From DAIDHZ01 sp035480255 (GTDB taxonomy: Bacteria; Chlamydiota; Chlamydiia; Chlamydiales; SM23-39), in NCBI GenBank assembly GCA_964630875.1, contig CAZVXF010000007.1:1-64000 (forward strand): 64,000 nucleotides of DNA. Direction: 5' to 3'. The translations under genes were made by a program, and so were the position numbers. A model generated the notes under the pieces. The model did no database searches and was not told the DNA's origin. It was given only the letters and a program-made list of their open reading frames with translations. Below are positions 7,133 through 16,050 of the stretch, one piece after another (the first letter of the stretch is position 1; each line of letters begins with the position of its first letter).

Positions 7133-9447
7133 TTCTCCGAATGATCTGTTTACTTTGCTTTGTGTGTGCAATCTCTGGAGAAGAAGTCTCAGATACAGAA
7201 AATGCCCAAAGCTATAATCGTCTGTTGAATTCTTTGCGTGCTGAAATGCGACAAAAGTATGAACAGGCACTTGCGATCACTCAAACAGATGACGATCTTC
7301 CTTATAAAAACTTGTTAGCCTCTGTGCGCTCTTTAAAAAATCAGATTCAAACTCTGGAAGAGCAATGGAGAAAAAATGCTGTGGCTGAAAACTCTCAATC
7401 TGAAGAGCCGTACGCTCTTTGGGATATGGGAGAAACCACTTTGTCACAATTGGTGATGGAATATGGCGCCAATGATTATCTCTATGTGATTCCTCAAGAA
7501 TTAAGTGCTGTAAAAATCAGTCTATTTTCGAGTGTTTCTCTTCCGCGAGAATCTTGGAGTGAAATGATCGAAATGATCTTGGCGCAAAATGGTGTGGGAG
7601 TCAAAAGAATCAATGCCTTTGCGAAGCAATTGTATGTTCTAAAACTTGATCCTTGCGCAGTGGAAGGGATTGTTTCTAGAGAAGAGGATTTAGCGCTGTT
7701 TGCAAATCATTCTAGGCTCTTCTTTGTTTTTTCTCCTCCTCCTGAACAGCTAAAATCTCTTCATGCTTTTTTTGAGAGATTTTCAGACCCAAAGCAGACG
7801 ACCATTCAGGCGATTGGTTCGAAAGTAGTTGTCATATCGACAAGAGAAACGGTTGAAAAGTTGCTTGGGCTTTACAAGGCAGTCTGGGAAAAAGAACAGG
7901 GGAAAGTGGTTCGTTTGATCCGCTCTTCTAAAATTATTCCTCAGGAAGCCGAGAAGGTTTTGAAAGCATTTTTCACTGATAATGCTGCGAAAGGCCGCCC
8001 AAACTTTAGTCCTGTGGGCGCAGATGAATTAGCCATTCTATCGCTCCCTCAAGGCTTGGTGTTGGTTGGAGAAAACGATACTGTGTGCCGTGGAGAGAAG
8101 ATCATTGCAGATTTGGAAGCGCAATTAGACGATCCGGGAGAAAAAGTGATCTACTGGTATTCCTGTAAGCATTCGAATCCGGAAGATATCGCGGCCGTTT
8201 TAGAGAAAGTTTACGATTCGCTCATGTGCTCTGGATTTGAAAAAAAATCAGAAACGGTCATTGTGCCACCTCAAACGCCGAATGGCTTGCCTCCCGCGCC
8301 AGCTCTGTCCACTGAACCGCCGCCTCCAAATCACTGTACTGGCCCCAATACTATTTTTAACCCTGTTTTACCTGCAAATCCACCTTTTGTGCAGCCTGGA
8401 ACAATTGACAAAACCCAAAAAACCGGTTTTGGCAATTTTATTGTCGATGCAAAAACGACATCGATTTTAATGGTTGTCCGCCGAGAAGAGCTTCCGAAAA
8501 TCAAAGACCTTTTGAAAAAGATGGACGTGCCAAAACGAATGGTTCAGCTAGAAGTCCTCCTTGTTGAAAAGAAATTGACAGATCGGCGTGAAGTTGGTTT
8601 TGATCTATTGCAATTTGGAACGAATGCAAGTCACAAAAATGAAAATGCCGTCACATTTGGTAACCCACCCCATCATGGACATGATGGAAAAGAGTTACAT
8701 TCTGGGCAAGGTTTTGCCAAGGGAGTGCTCTCTTATATCTTTAGTCGAGATAGTGGGAAATGGCCTGCAATGGACATTCGCTACAATTTCTTGCTTGCGC
8801 AGGAAGATGTTCACATTAACTCTGCCCCTTCCGCATTAACCACAAATCAAACCCCAGTCACAATTTCGGTGGTCGATGAAATATCCATTAACAATGGTTC
8901 TTTTCAAACGCAGTCGGGAGCCCTCCTCGAGCAGTCATACACGCGCGCGCAGTACGGGACTACAATTGTATTAACTCCAACGATCCATTTCTCTCAAGAC
9001 AGCGAAAACAATGGATTTGTCACCCTTCAAACAAATATCGAATTTGACACGACGAAGATCTCGTTTGACAATCGTCCTCCAGTCACTCGCCGTCATATTG
9101 AAAACGAAGTTTGTATTCCTGATGGAGAAACGGTGATTCTTGGTGGCTTGCGCAGCAAAATGGAGCAAGATACACGCGATAAAATTCCTTTTCTTGGCGA
9201 CTTGCCGGGCATTGGAAAACTATTTGGAGCCGCTAAACAAGTGGACGTGACAACTGAAATGTTTATCTTTATTACTCCACATATTATTCGCTGTCCTGAA
9301 GACGATCTGTGTGGTATTCGCCAGCGCGAATATCAAAAAAGAGCTGGTGATATCCCTGAGTTTTTAGCCTGTCTTGATGAAGCCAAAACACAGGAACGAA
9401 GAAGAATGTTTAACAATAGTTTAAAAATGCTCTTTGACATGTATTAA
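7129..9447 (+). CDS. gspD: Type II secretion secretin GspD
   Basis: This is the outer-membrane secretin ring through which folded substrates exit. The ATG at 7129 overlaps the previous stop (ATGA) and gives a typical signal peptide (MILRMICLLCFVCAISG); a longer frame from 7081 lacks one. The N-terminal half has N-domain repeats, then a proline-rich linker (PPQTPNGLPPAPAL). The C-terminal secretin domain starts near VPKRMVQLEVLLVEKK and ends with GETVILGGLRSK and KIPFLGDLPGIGKLFG, the secretin signature. A His-rich insert (PPHHGHDGKELH) is unusual. About 772 residues, normal size. Confidence 0.93.
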   Translation: MILRMICLLCFVCAISGEEVSDTENAQSYNRLLNSLRAEMRQKYEQALAITQTDDDLPYKNLLASVRSLKNQIQTLEEQWRKNAVAENSQSEEPYALWDMGETTLSQLVMEYGANDYLYVIPQELSAVKISLFSSVSLPRESWSEMIEMILAQNGVGVKRINAFAKQLYVLKLDPCAVEGIVSREEDLALFANHSRLFFVFSPPPEQLKSLHAFFERFSDPKQTTIQAIGSKVVVISTRETVEKLLGLYKAVWEKEQGKVVRLIRSSKIIPQEAEKVLKAFFTDNAAKGRPNFSPVGADELAILSLPQGLVLVGENDTVCRGEKIIADLEAQLDDPGEKVIYWYSCKHSNPEDIAAVLEKVYDSLMCSGFEKKSETVIVPPQTPNGLPPAPALSTEPPPPNHCTGPNTIFNPVLPANPPFVQPGTIDKTQKTGFGNFIVDAKTTSILMVVRREELPKIKDLLKKMDVPKRMVQLEVLLVEKKLTDRREVGFDLLQFGTNASHKNENAVTFGNPPHHGHDGKELHSGQGFAKGVLSYIFSRDSGKWPAMDIRYNFLLAQEDVHINSAPSALTTNQTPVTISVVDEISINNGSFQTQSGALLEQSYTRAQYGTTIVLTPTIHFSQDSENNGFVTLQTNIEFDTTKISFDNRPPVTRRHIENEVCIPDGETVILGGLRSKMEQDTRDKIPFLGDLPGIGKLFGAAKQVDVTTEMFIFITPHIIRCPEDDLCGIRQREYQKRAGDIPEFLACLDEAKTQERRRMFNNSLKMLFDMY

Positions 9448-9449
9448 CC

Positions 9450-10985
9450 ATGGATGAGAAACAACTCGCCGAACGTTTTGGTCTTCAGGTTCACGAAGAA
9501 ATTCATGCATTTCCTTTTGTCAGAGATCGTATGGTTGTCATTCCCTATGGGATGGCAAAACAAAAAAAAATTCTTCCCATAGACGAAACAAACGCGAGCT
9601 TCGTCGTTGCTATTTCTGACCCGCTTGATTACGAAGTGATCACTGAGCTTCGTATGCTTCTCAAAAAACAGATCACAGTAGTCTACTCACCAAAATCTGT
9701 GATCGAGACAGCCATTGAGCGCTGTTATCATCAGCGAGAGGAAGAAACAAAACGTCTTTTTTCTGATTTAGAAAAAGAATCGACTCTTAAAAATGAAGAG
9801 GAAGACACGTATGACTTATTAGAACAGGCGGATGGAAATCCTGTGATCCGCATGGTCAACACAATTATTCTTGAAGCCATTCAATTTGGGGCATCTGATA
9901 TTCACTTTGAACCGACAGAAACAGGTCTCATGATTCGTTATCGGATGGATGGGATTTTACAGCAAAAACACACTCCTCCTCGTGAATATCAGTTGCAAAT
10001 CATCACGCGATTGAAGGTGATGGCAAAAATGGATATTGCAGAACATCGATTGCCGCAAGATGGCCGTATTAAGCTTCATCATGGGGGAAGAGAAATTGAT
10101 TTTCGCGTAAGCACATTGCCGATTGTTCACGGTGAAAGAATTGTGATCCGTATTTTGGACAAAGGCAATGTTGTTTTAGGTCTTGATCGTATTGGAATGA
10201 ATGAACTGCATTTAAAGCAGATGAGAAAGTTGATTTCTATTCCAGAAGGAATTGTTCTTGTATCAGGCCCTACAGGGAGTGGAAAAACGACGACTCTCTA
10301 TAGTGCGATCTCTGAGCTCAATGATTGCGAGCGAAATATCATCACAGTGGAAGATCCCGTTGAATATAAGATCACAGGGATCTCTCAAGTCAGTGTCAAT
10401 CCACGCATCGATTTGACTTTTGCGAAAGGACTGCGGCATATTTTGCGACAAGATCCGGATGTGATCATGATCGGGGAAATTCGCGATCGTGAAACAGCAG
10501 AAATTGCCATTCAGGCATCACTTACAGGTCATCTTGTGTTTAGCACAATCCATACCAATGATGCTCCTTCTGCCCTCACTCGACTTGCCGACATGGGAAT
10601 TGAGCCTTATTTGCTTGCTTCTTCTATTTTAGGAGTTGTTGCGCAAAGGCTTGTTCGAAAAATTTGCTCCGATTGTAAAACTGCTTACCTTCCTGATGAT
10701 GAGGAGCTTGCAGAGATGGGGCTAGAAATCAGAGTTCCTTTCTATCGAGGAGTGGGCTGTGAGACGTGTCTAGGGACTGGGTTTAAAGGAAGACTTGCGA
10801 TTTATGAAATTATGTTGGTCACTCCTAAAATTAAATCGCAGGTCATGGTGAGTCAAGATGCAGAAGATTTGCGAAAAGTTGCTGTGATGCAGGGAATGGC
10901 ATCATTATTTGAAAATGGAGTTGAAAAAGTCATTGCTGGGTTGACAACAAGCAAAGAAGTGCTCCGAGTGACTCGAGAAAAATAA
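9450..10985 (+). CDS. gspE: Type II secretion ATPase GspE
   Basis: This is the cytoplasmic hexameric ATPase that drives pseudopilus assembly. It has 511 residues. Motifs in order are the Walker A GPTGSGKTT near residue 273, the Asp box and Walker B around DPDVIMIGEIRD (near 332), the His box TGHLVFSTIHTND and a four-cysteine zinc site (CSDC ... CETC, about residues 405-435). All key residues are present, so it should be active. The start is 2 bases after the gspD stop, and gspF follows 4 bases downstream, so translation is probably coupled in one operon. Confidence 0.95.
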   Translation: MDEKQLAERFGLQVHEEIHAFPFVRDRMVVIPYGMAKQKKILPIDETNASFVVAISDPLDYEVITELRMLLKKQITVVYSPKSVIETAIERCYHQREEETKRLFSDLEKESTLKNEEEDTYDLLEQADGNPVIRMVNTIILEAIQFGASDIHFEPTETGLMIRYRMDGILQQKHTPPREYQLQIITRLKVMAKMDIAEHRLPQDGRIKLHHGGREIDFRVSTLPIVHGERIVIRILDKGNVVLGLDRIGMNELHLKQMRKLISIPEGIVLVSGPTGSGKTTTLYSAISELNDCERNIITVEDPVEYKITGISQVSVNPRIDLTFAKGLRHILRQDPDVIMIGEIRDRETAEIAIQASLTGHLVFSTIHTNDAPSALTRLADMGIEPYLLASSILGVVAQRLVRKICSDCKTAYLPDDEELAEMGLEIRVPFYRGVGCETCLGTGFKGRLAIYEIMLVTPKIKSQVMVSQDAEDLRKVAVMQGMASLFENGVEKVIAGLTTSKEVLRVTREK

Positions 10986-10989
10986 TCAT

Positions 10990-12174
10990 ATGGCGTTATT
11001 TCAGTATGTAGCACTCAATGAAAAAGGGAAAAAGATTTTTGGATCGATTCAAGCCGATAGCTTAAGCGATGCAAAACAAAAGTTAGTCCGTCGTCAGACA
11101 ATCGTTTTAACAGTTGATCCACTCTCTGAAAAACAACTGCGAACCGTTTTATCAAAAAAGGACCTGCTCACCTTAACTTCCGAAATTGCCCGTTTACTAC
11201 AAGCGGGGCTTCCTCTGTACGAAGCGCTCGCTGCCTTGGAAGAAAAATATCGGGGCCAAAAAACACATAAACTTCTCCTAGATTTATGTGACAAAGTGCT
11301 CTCAGGGCAATCTTTTTCGCAGGCAATTAGTCAGCATCGAGATTGCTTTGATCTTTTGTTCATATCAATGGTTGCAAACGCAGAGAAGACTGGCAGATTA
11401 GGGGTTGCGCTTGATGAAATATCAAACCTTTTGGATCGTCAAATCAAGGTGAGAAAACAGATTGTTTCAGCGCTTATTTATCCAGCGCTATTGAGTGGTT
11501 TCTGTTGTGTGATTTTATCTGCGCTTCTTTTTTTTGTTGTTCCGTCTCTTAAAGAGTTATTTGAAGGAAGAGATTTACATCCATTTTCAAAACTTGTCTT
11601 CGCCTGTAGCCATTTTGCTTGCCAAGCAAAAAGCGAACTGTTTGTTTTTCTGATCGCGATTGCTGGAATGACAGGGTTTTGTTTGTCTACGGCGAAAAGA
11701 AGACAAAAATTGATTTCTATCATGAGCTGTATTCCTTTGATTCGATCATTCCTTGCGAAAATTGCTTTTGTACGATTTTGCCGAGCTACAGCAACCCTTC
11801 TTGAAGGGGGCATTCCTGCAATGACTGCATTTGCTCAAGCAAGAACTGTCATGCGACATCCTGTTTTAGAAGCTGTGATTGCTAAAGCTGAAGAAAAAAT
11901 ATCTGAAGGGGAGCCTTTGCATGTTCCGTTCCAAAACCATCCTTTAATCCCACCCCTTGTCCCTCGCATGATTGCCATCGCAACGCAAGCTGGAAAACTC
12001 CCATTCATGATGAGCCAGATCTCTCAAATCTATGAAGATGAACTCGAAACGCATCTCACTCGCTTTGCAACGCTTGCTCAGCCCATTTTACTTCTGATTT
12101 TAGGAGGAATTGTTGGGTTCGTTCTGTTAGCTGTTTTACTTCCTCTGACAGACGTTAGTTCCTTTGTCAATTAA
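10990..12174 (+). CDS. gspF: Type II secretion inner-membrane platform protein GspF
   Basis: 394 residues with two GspF domains. The first is cytoplasmic (LLTLTSEIARLLQAGLPLYEALAAL), followed by membrane helices around residues 160-185 and 220-236. The second copy (RFCRATATLLEGGIPAMTAFAQAR) is followed by a C-terminal helix (ILLLILGGIVGFVLLAVLLPL). It is the rotor or platform that couples GspE to pseudopilin insertion. Spacing to gspE is 4 bases and a pseudopilin gene follows 41 bases downstream with its own ribosome-binding site. Confidence 0.93.
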   Translation: MALFQYVALNEKGKKIFGSIQADSLSDAKQKLVRRQTIVLTVDPLSEKQLRTVLSKKDLLTLTSEIARLLQAGLPLYEALAALEEKYRGQKTHKLLLDLCDKVLSGQSFSQAISQHRDCFDLLFISMVANAEKTGRLGVALDEISNLLDRQIKVRKQIVSALIYPALLSGFCCVILSALLFFVVPSLKELFEGRDLHPFSKLVFACSHFACQAKSELFVFLIAIAGMTGFCLSTAKRRQKLISIMSCIPLIRSFLAKIAFVRFCRATATLLEGGIPAMTAFAQARTVMRHPVLEAVIAKAEEKISEGEPLHVPFQNHPLIPPLVPRMIAIATQAGKLPFMMSQISQIYEDELETHLTRFATLAQPILLLILGGIVGFVLLAVLLPLTDVSSFVN

Positions 12175-12215
12175 AACCCAAACACGTATAATTGATTCTC
12201 AATCCGGAGATCAAA

Positions 12216-12608
12216 ATGAGAAAGAGCTGCTTCACGCTTTTAGAGATTATCATTGTAATTTTCTTAATCACTCTGATTACAGGTGCGATTGGATATAGCA
12301 TGAAAGGGACTCTTGACAAAGGTAAAGTATTTCGAACAGAACAGGCGATTGAACAATTGAAGGATTTATTCATTATGTGTGTTGCTGAAGGGGAATCTCC
12401 TGATAAAATAGTGAATGATCCCGAAGCGATTTTAAGAAAATATGCTCTTGCAAAAAATCCCAAAGAAATTGTGAAAGATGGTTGGGGAGAGAAATTTCAA
12501 ATCTCTTACATGAAGAAACAAAAAGATTTCTCAATTATTTCTGATAATTTAATTAAATATAATAATAAGCGTAAACCTCAAGTTCAAGATAATTTTGACG
12601 ATGAATAA
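12216..12608 (+). CDS. gspG: Major-type pseudopilin GspG
   Basis: 130 residues, a short type IV pilin-like protein. The N-terminus MRKSCFTLLEIIIVIFLITLITGAIG has the F(+1), E(+5) and hydrophobic helix of a prepilin, but Cys stands where Gly(-1) is expected. The C-terminal half has the DGWGEKFQI stretch typical of GspG. The ATG at 12216 follows GGAG by 8 bases; a TTG at 12192 is less likely. The gene is placed after gspF as in other type II clusters and overlaps the next pseudopilin gene. It would be the main subunit of the periplasmic pseudopilus. Confidence 0.85.
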   Translation: MRKSCFTLLEIIIVIFLITLITGAIGYSMKGTLDKGKVFRTEQAIEQLKDLFIMCVAEGESPDKIVNDPEAILRKYALAKNPKEIVKDGWGEKFQISYMKKQKDFSIISDNLIKYNNKRKPQVQDNFDDE

Positions 12609-13098
12609 GAAAACCTTCTCGCTGATTGAAGTGATGGTCGCGATTTCTTTGATTGCCATGGTGGCTAGTGCCATGGGTTGGAAAATGTATGGAATGATTG
12701 CGAAAAAGCGCTTCAGTTCGAATATGGAGCGATTGCGATCACGACTTTTGACGAGCCGAAGACTTGCAATGAATATGCAATCTGATTGGAAAGGAAACCT
12801 TTATTTTCTCGGCAAGGAAGCCCATTTTAGTTCTCAATGCGTGGATGATGAGAGAGTTTCTCAATTGCCAACACTCAAGCTAGGTTCACTTGTCGTAAAA
12901 TTAAACGGCGAAGAAATGAAAAACATTTCTTTTGATTTCACGTCCAGTGGCGATATCTCTCCTCAAGGAAAGATTCAAATCAAAGCTGGGAATCTTGAAC
13001 CTATCGATTGGAACCTCAGTGAGATCTTCTCTCTAGAAGAGGGTTCTAAAGCAGGACCTGCTCACCCGAAGGATTGGTCATCCATAGGAAAAATTTAA
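12601..13098 (+). CDS. Minor pseudopilin (GspH/I-like)
   Basis: 165 residues. It begins MNKKTFSLIEVMVAISLIAMVASAMG, a prepilin-type helix with F(+1) and E(+5) but Thr instead of Gly at -1. The rest is a small beta-rich head of no clear family. The start overlaps the end of gspG, so the two are translationally coupled. It is the last gene of the gsp block; a MITE-like element starts 5 bases beyond its stop. It likely caps or initiates the pseudopilus. The GspH versus GspI assignment is uncertain. Confidence 0.75.
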   Translation: MNKKTFSLIEVMVAISLIAMVASAMGWKMYGMIAKKRFSSNMERLRSRLLTSRRLAMNMQSDWKGNLYFLGKEAHFSSQCVDDERVSQLPTLKLGSLVVKLNGEEMKNISFDFTSSGDISPQGKIQIKAGNLEPIDWNLSEIFSLEEGSKAGPAHPKDWSSIGKI

Positions 13099-13103
13099 CA
13101 TTA

Positions 13104-13267
13104 GAGGGAATTGCAATACTCCATTTGGCTCCAAATTTGCCCTTTTTCCATTGGATTCAATTTTTTGCAAATTGCCTAAGGCCCAATAGGTTATGTCAAT
13201 TTGCACAAATTGAACCAATGAAAAAATCATCAAATTTTGCGCGCAAAGCGAGTTTTGCAATTCCCTC
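13104..13267. repeat. MITE-like palindromic element with ATTA target duplication
   Basis: A perfect 13-bp terminal inverted repeat, GAGGGAATTGCAA at 13104-13116 and TTGCAATTCCCTC at 13255-13267, is flanked on both sides by ATTA (13100-13103, 13268-13271). The interior is an imperfect palindrome: TTTTTCCATTGGATTCAA on the left mirrors TTTTTCATTGGTTCAA from the right. The element is 164 bp and has no convincing gene. It occupies most of the 282-base space between the pseudopilin and MORN genes. It could also act as a transcript-ending hairpin. Confidence 0.8.
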
Positions 13268-13380
13268 ATTAAAAATGAATGATTTTTTAGGGTTCCTTTT
13301 TTTCTGTATGTGTCCTAGAAACTTCTGGGCAAAAGGATTCAAAAATCGTATAATCGTATTCAAAAATACATAGGAAAATT

Positions 13381-15786
13381 ATGAGAACATTTCTTTTGGC
13401 TTTCTTCTTTTGTTTTAGCGTAGGTTTTGCACAATTGCCTACTCCGCAATCGGAAACAAGTGGTCTAAAGCCGAGACAGCCGAACTGGCGAATGGAAATG
13501 GTGCAGGCATATCCCCACGGAAGTCCAAAAGTTGTGATCTTTTTCGAGCCGCAAGTGGATGGAAGTGAGAGACCTGTCAAGCAAGTATTGTTTTACGAAA
13601 ATAGTCAAATCCAAACTGAAGCGGATGTCATCTATGTTGCTGAAGAGGCTCCTTCTGTAAGAGACTGGAATTCGAGAGTTGTTCCTCATGGAGTACGCGT
13701 CGATTTTGCTCAAAATGGAGCGCTCCTTCGCACAGCGCATTATAAAGAAGGAAAAATAGAGGGGAAAAGTACTTTCTTTTACCCAAGCGGGAAGGTCAAT
13801 GCGATCACTCATTATGAAAATGGAATTTTAGAAGGTCTAGCTACTTCTTACTATGAAGATGGAACAAAGAAAGAGGAAGCTCTCTATGTTAAAGGATCGA
13901 TCGAAGGCGAAGCTGTTTATTATTTCGAAAATGGTGTCAAAGCTGGTGTTTCACCCCATGTTCAAGGAAAAATGCATGGAATTGTCAAAGAATGGCACCC
14001 AAATGGAATCCTAAAGTCACAAAGACATTATTCAAATGGCCTTCTTCATGGAAATGGTGCCTTAACGATTTATTATGATGATGGAAAAGTGATGGAAGTC
14101 GGTGATTATCGAGAAGGACAGCCCATTGGTGTTCATACTCGATATCATCAAAATGGAAAAGAAAGCTATCGAGTGACTTTCAAAAATGGAAAAAAAGAAG
14201 GCAAAGAGCTATGGCTTAGCGAAACAGGGAGCGTAGCAGGAGATGGGGTATTCAAAGAGGGGATTCCTTCAGGAAGGCATTGGAGAAATCACCCGAATGG
14301 AAAGACAGCAAGCGTTGCGTTATTTGATAAAAACGGAAAGCTTTTAGAGCCGATAAATGAATATAACGAAGAGGGAATCCTAATCCGTAAATACTTTGTT
14401 GAGGATAACAAACTCGTCGGTTCTTATACGGAATGGTATCCGAATCAAGCGCTTAAATTAGAATATTTTTATTTAGCAGGAGATTTAGACGGACTGCAAA
14501 AAGAATATTTCCCAACAGGCCAGATCAAAGCATCTACCTTCTTCAAAGATAAGAAAAGAGATGGAATCCATGAAGAATGGCATTCGAATGGCGTGCTATC
14601 CCGAAGAGTTCATTTCAAAGATGGGCTCAAGGAAGGTCAAATGGGAGAATGGTATACAAATGGAAATCCGAAGTTGGATGCCTATTTTCAAGCAGATGTC
14701 CCTGAAGGAGTTCAAACTGAGTGGTTTGAAAATGGTCAGCTCAAAACAAGGGTCGAATATCTTGCAGGAAGCAAGCACGGCTGGTGGCGTGAGTGGAGTG
14801 TAGCCGGAGCACTGCTTTCAGAAGTCAACTATCAAAATAACCAAATCAATGGAACCGCTCTTTCTTGGTGGTCAAAAGACAAACTAAAAACCAGATTTCA
14901 TTTTGAAAATGGAAAGCAAAATGGGACTCAAGAATGGTTTTATGAAAATGGACAAATCCTGAGAAAAGCGACTTTTAACAATGATATTCCGACAGGAGAG
15001 CATGTTTCTTTCTATCAGAATGGACAAATGCAATCCATAATCCCTTACGAAATGGGAAAAATTCATGGTCTGAAACGAGTCTGGGATGAAAATGGATCTC
15101 CTCTGGAAGAGGTGAGCTACGTAAATGGTGCGCTTGAAGGAAGATTTTTCCAGCGTACTCCAGACTTAGGAGAAGTCGTCTATCACTACCACAATCATTT
15201 TAAAAATGGACTTCATGAAATCTTTTACCCTCCAAATAAAGAGGGCCAGAAGATCAAAGCGTTACAGGCTCACTTTGTGAACGATCGATTAGTTGGGATT
15301 GTGACTGAATACAGTCCAGAAGGGTTAAAGGTCAGTGAACTTCCCTATACTAATGGGGAAAAATCAGGCGTTGCTAAATTATTTGATACGAATGGAAAAC
15401 TAAAAACAACGATTTCCTTTGAAAAAGATCAACAAACAGGGCCCATGTGTCACTATTTTGCGAATGGAAAAATTTGGCGAGAAACAAAGTTTGTGAATGG
15501 GAAGCGTCAAGGTGATGAAATCACCTATTATGATCATGGGAAAATTGCCTCAATTTACCACTATGAAAATGATTTGTTAGAGGGACTGTGTCAAAACTGG
15601 AATCGAGAAGGCGTTCTTGTCTTCGTTGCAGAATATAAGAACAACCTTCGCAATGGAAAGTTCAACAAATACTATGACGATGGAAACATTCAATTAGAGC
15701 AAGTTTTTGTAAACGATCAGCCTCAAGGTGTTAAAAAGAGATATGATAAAAATGGTCAAATGATTGCTCATCAAGATCGTAAATAA
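13381..15786 (+). CDS. Exported MORN-repeat protein (YwqK-like)
   Basis: 801 residues with a clear signal peptide (MRTFLLAFFFCFSVGFAQ). The mature part is almost entirely variant MORN repeats of about 21-24 residues, each with a core like (Y/F)xxGKxxGxxxxWxxNGxL, for example EGKSTFFYPSGKVNAITHYENG and GWWREWSVAGALLSEVNY. More than 25 units can be traced. Such repeats form long beta-solenoids used for binding membranes or proteins. Database labels such as antitoxin for this family are misleading; I see no toxin partner. It lies directly downstream of the type II block, so it is a reasonable candidate substrate or surface partner, which is inference. Confidence 0.85.
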   Translation: MRTFLLAFFFCFSVGFAQLPTPQSETSGLKPRQPNWRMEMVQAYPHGSPKVVIFFEPQVDGSERPVKQVLFYENSQIQTEADVIYVAEEAPSVRDWNSRVVPHGVRVDFAQNGALLRTAHYKEGKIEGKSTFFYPSGKVNAITHYENGILEGLATSYYEDGTKKEEALYVKGSIEGEAVYYFENGVKAGVSPHVQGKMHGIVKEWHPNGILKSQRHYSNGLLHGNGALTIYYDDGKVMEVGDYREGQPIGVHTRYHQNGKESYRVTFKNGKKEGKELWLSETGSVAGDGVFKEGIPSGRHWRNHPNGKTASVALFDKNGKLLEPINEYNEEGILIRKYFVEDNKLVGSYTEWYPNQALKLEYFYLAGDLDGLQKEYFPTGQIKASTFFKDKKRDGIHEEWHSNGVLSRRVHFKDGLKEGQMGEWYTNGNPKLDAYFQADVPEGVQTEWFENGQLKTRVEYLAGSKHGWWREWSVAGALLSEVNYQNNQINGTALSWWSKDKLKTRFHFENGKQNGTQEWFYENGQILRKATFNNDIPTGEHVSFYQNGQMQSIIPYEMGKIHGLKRVWDENGSPLEEVSYVNGALEGRFFQRTPDLGEVVYHYHNHFKNGLHEIFYPPNKEGQKIKALQAHFVNDRLVGIVTEYSPEGLKVSELPYTNGEKSGVAKLFDTNGKLKTTISFEKDQQTGPMCHYFANGKIWRETKFVNGKRQGDEITYYDHGKIASIYHYENDLLEGLCQNWNREGVLVFVAEYKNNLRNGKFNKYYDDGNIQLEQVFVNDQPQGVKKRYDKNGQMIAHQDRK

Positions 15787-15845
15787 TTAAGGGTAAAAGC
15801 GTTAAGAAATTTCTTCTTTTTTTTTAAAAAAAGAGTAGTATGGAT

Positions 15846-15871
15846 TACATGCAGCACAAAAGCTGCATGTA
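15846..15871 (+). promoter_or_regulatory. Leader hairpin before the 36-residue gene
   Basis: TACATGCAGC (15846-15855) and GCTGCATGTA (15862-15871) form a perfect 10-bp stem with a six-base loop. The stem ends two bases before the AAGGAGA ribosome-binding site at 15874. It could control access to that site or stabilise the message. The function is inferred. Confidence 0.5.
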
Positions 15872-15885
15872 AAAAGGAGAATCAA

Positions 15886-15996
15886 ATGAATAAAGCACAA
15901 CCTCAATCCAAACAACAACAACCAACACCTGCGAATAAAAGCCAAGACGCAAAAAAACAAAATCCTGCTCAAGGCCAAAAACCTGGCAAAAAATAA
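15886..15996 (+). CDS. Tiny Lys/Gln/Pro-rich protein, unknown
   Basis: A 36-residue reading frame starting MNKAQPQSKQQQ and ending QKPGKK. It is made almost only of Lys, Gln, Pro, Asn and Ala, with no hydrophobic core, so it is probably disordered and strongly basic. Reality as a gene is supported by a textbook ribosome-binding site (AAGGAGA, 5 bases before the ATG), a perfect hairpin in the leader and a strong terminator 27 bases after the stop. The unit is thus a free-standing short transcript. A nucleic-acid-binding or filler role is possible, but I cannot assign one. Confidence 0.65.
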   Translation: MNKAQPQSKQQQPTPANKSQDAKKQNPAQGQKPGKK

Positions 15997-16022
15997 TCAT
16001 TCTTCTTAACGCAAGAAAAACG

Positions 16023-16050
16023 GCCTCGGTCCAAAAACCGGGGCTTTTTT
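16023..16050 (+). terminator. Rho-independent terminator after the 36-residue gene
   Basis: GCCTCGGT (16023-16030) pairs with ACCGGGGC (16037-16044) through one G-U pair and is followed by six T (16045-16050). It lies between the small gene and the convergent rsmD stop. Confidence 0.75.

Noticed and set aside
13104..13267. CRISPR array
   Set aside because: No spaced direct repeats of 25-40 bp occur here or elsewhere; the only direct tandem repeat is the coding 96-bp unit at 49801.
13074..13373. Short frames on both strands between the pseudopilin and the MORN gene
   Set aside because: They are readings of the MITE-like palindrome, with no ribosome-binding site or conserved domain.
13381..15786. 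Toxin-antitoxin function for the MORN protein
   Set aside because: The YwqK antitoxin label is carried by many MORN proteins; no toxin gene is adjacent and the protein has a signal peptide.
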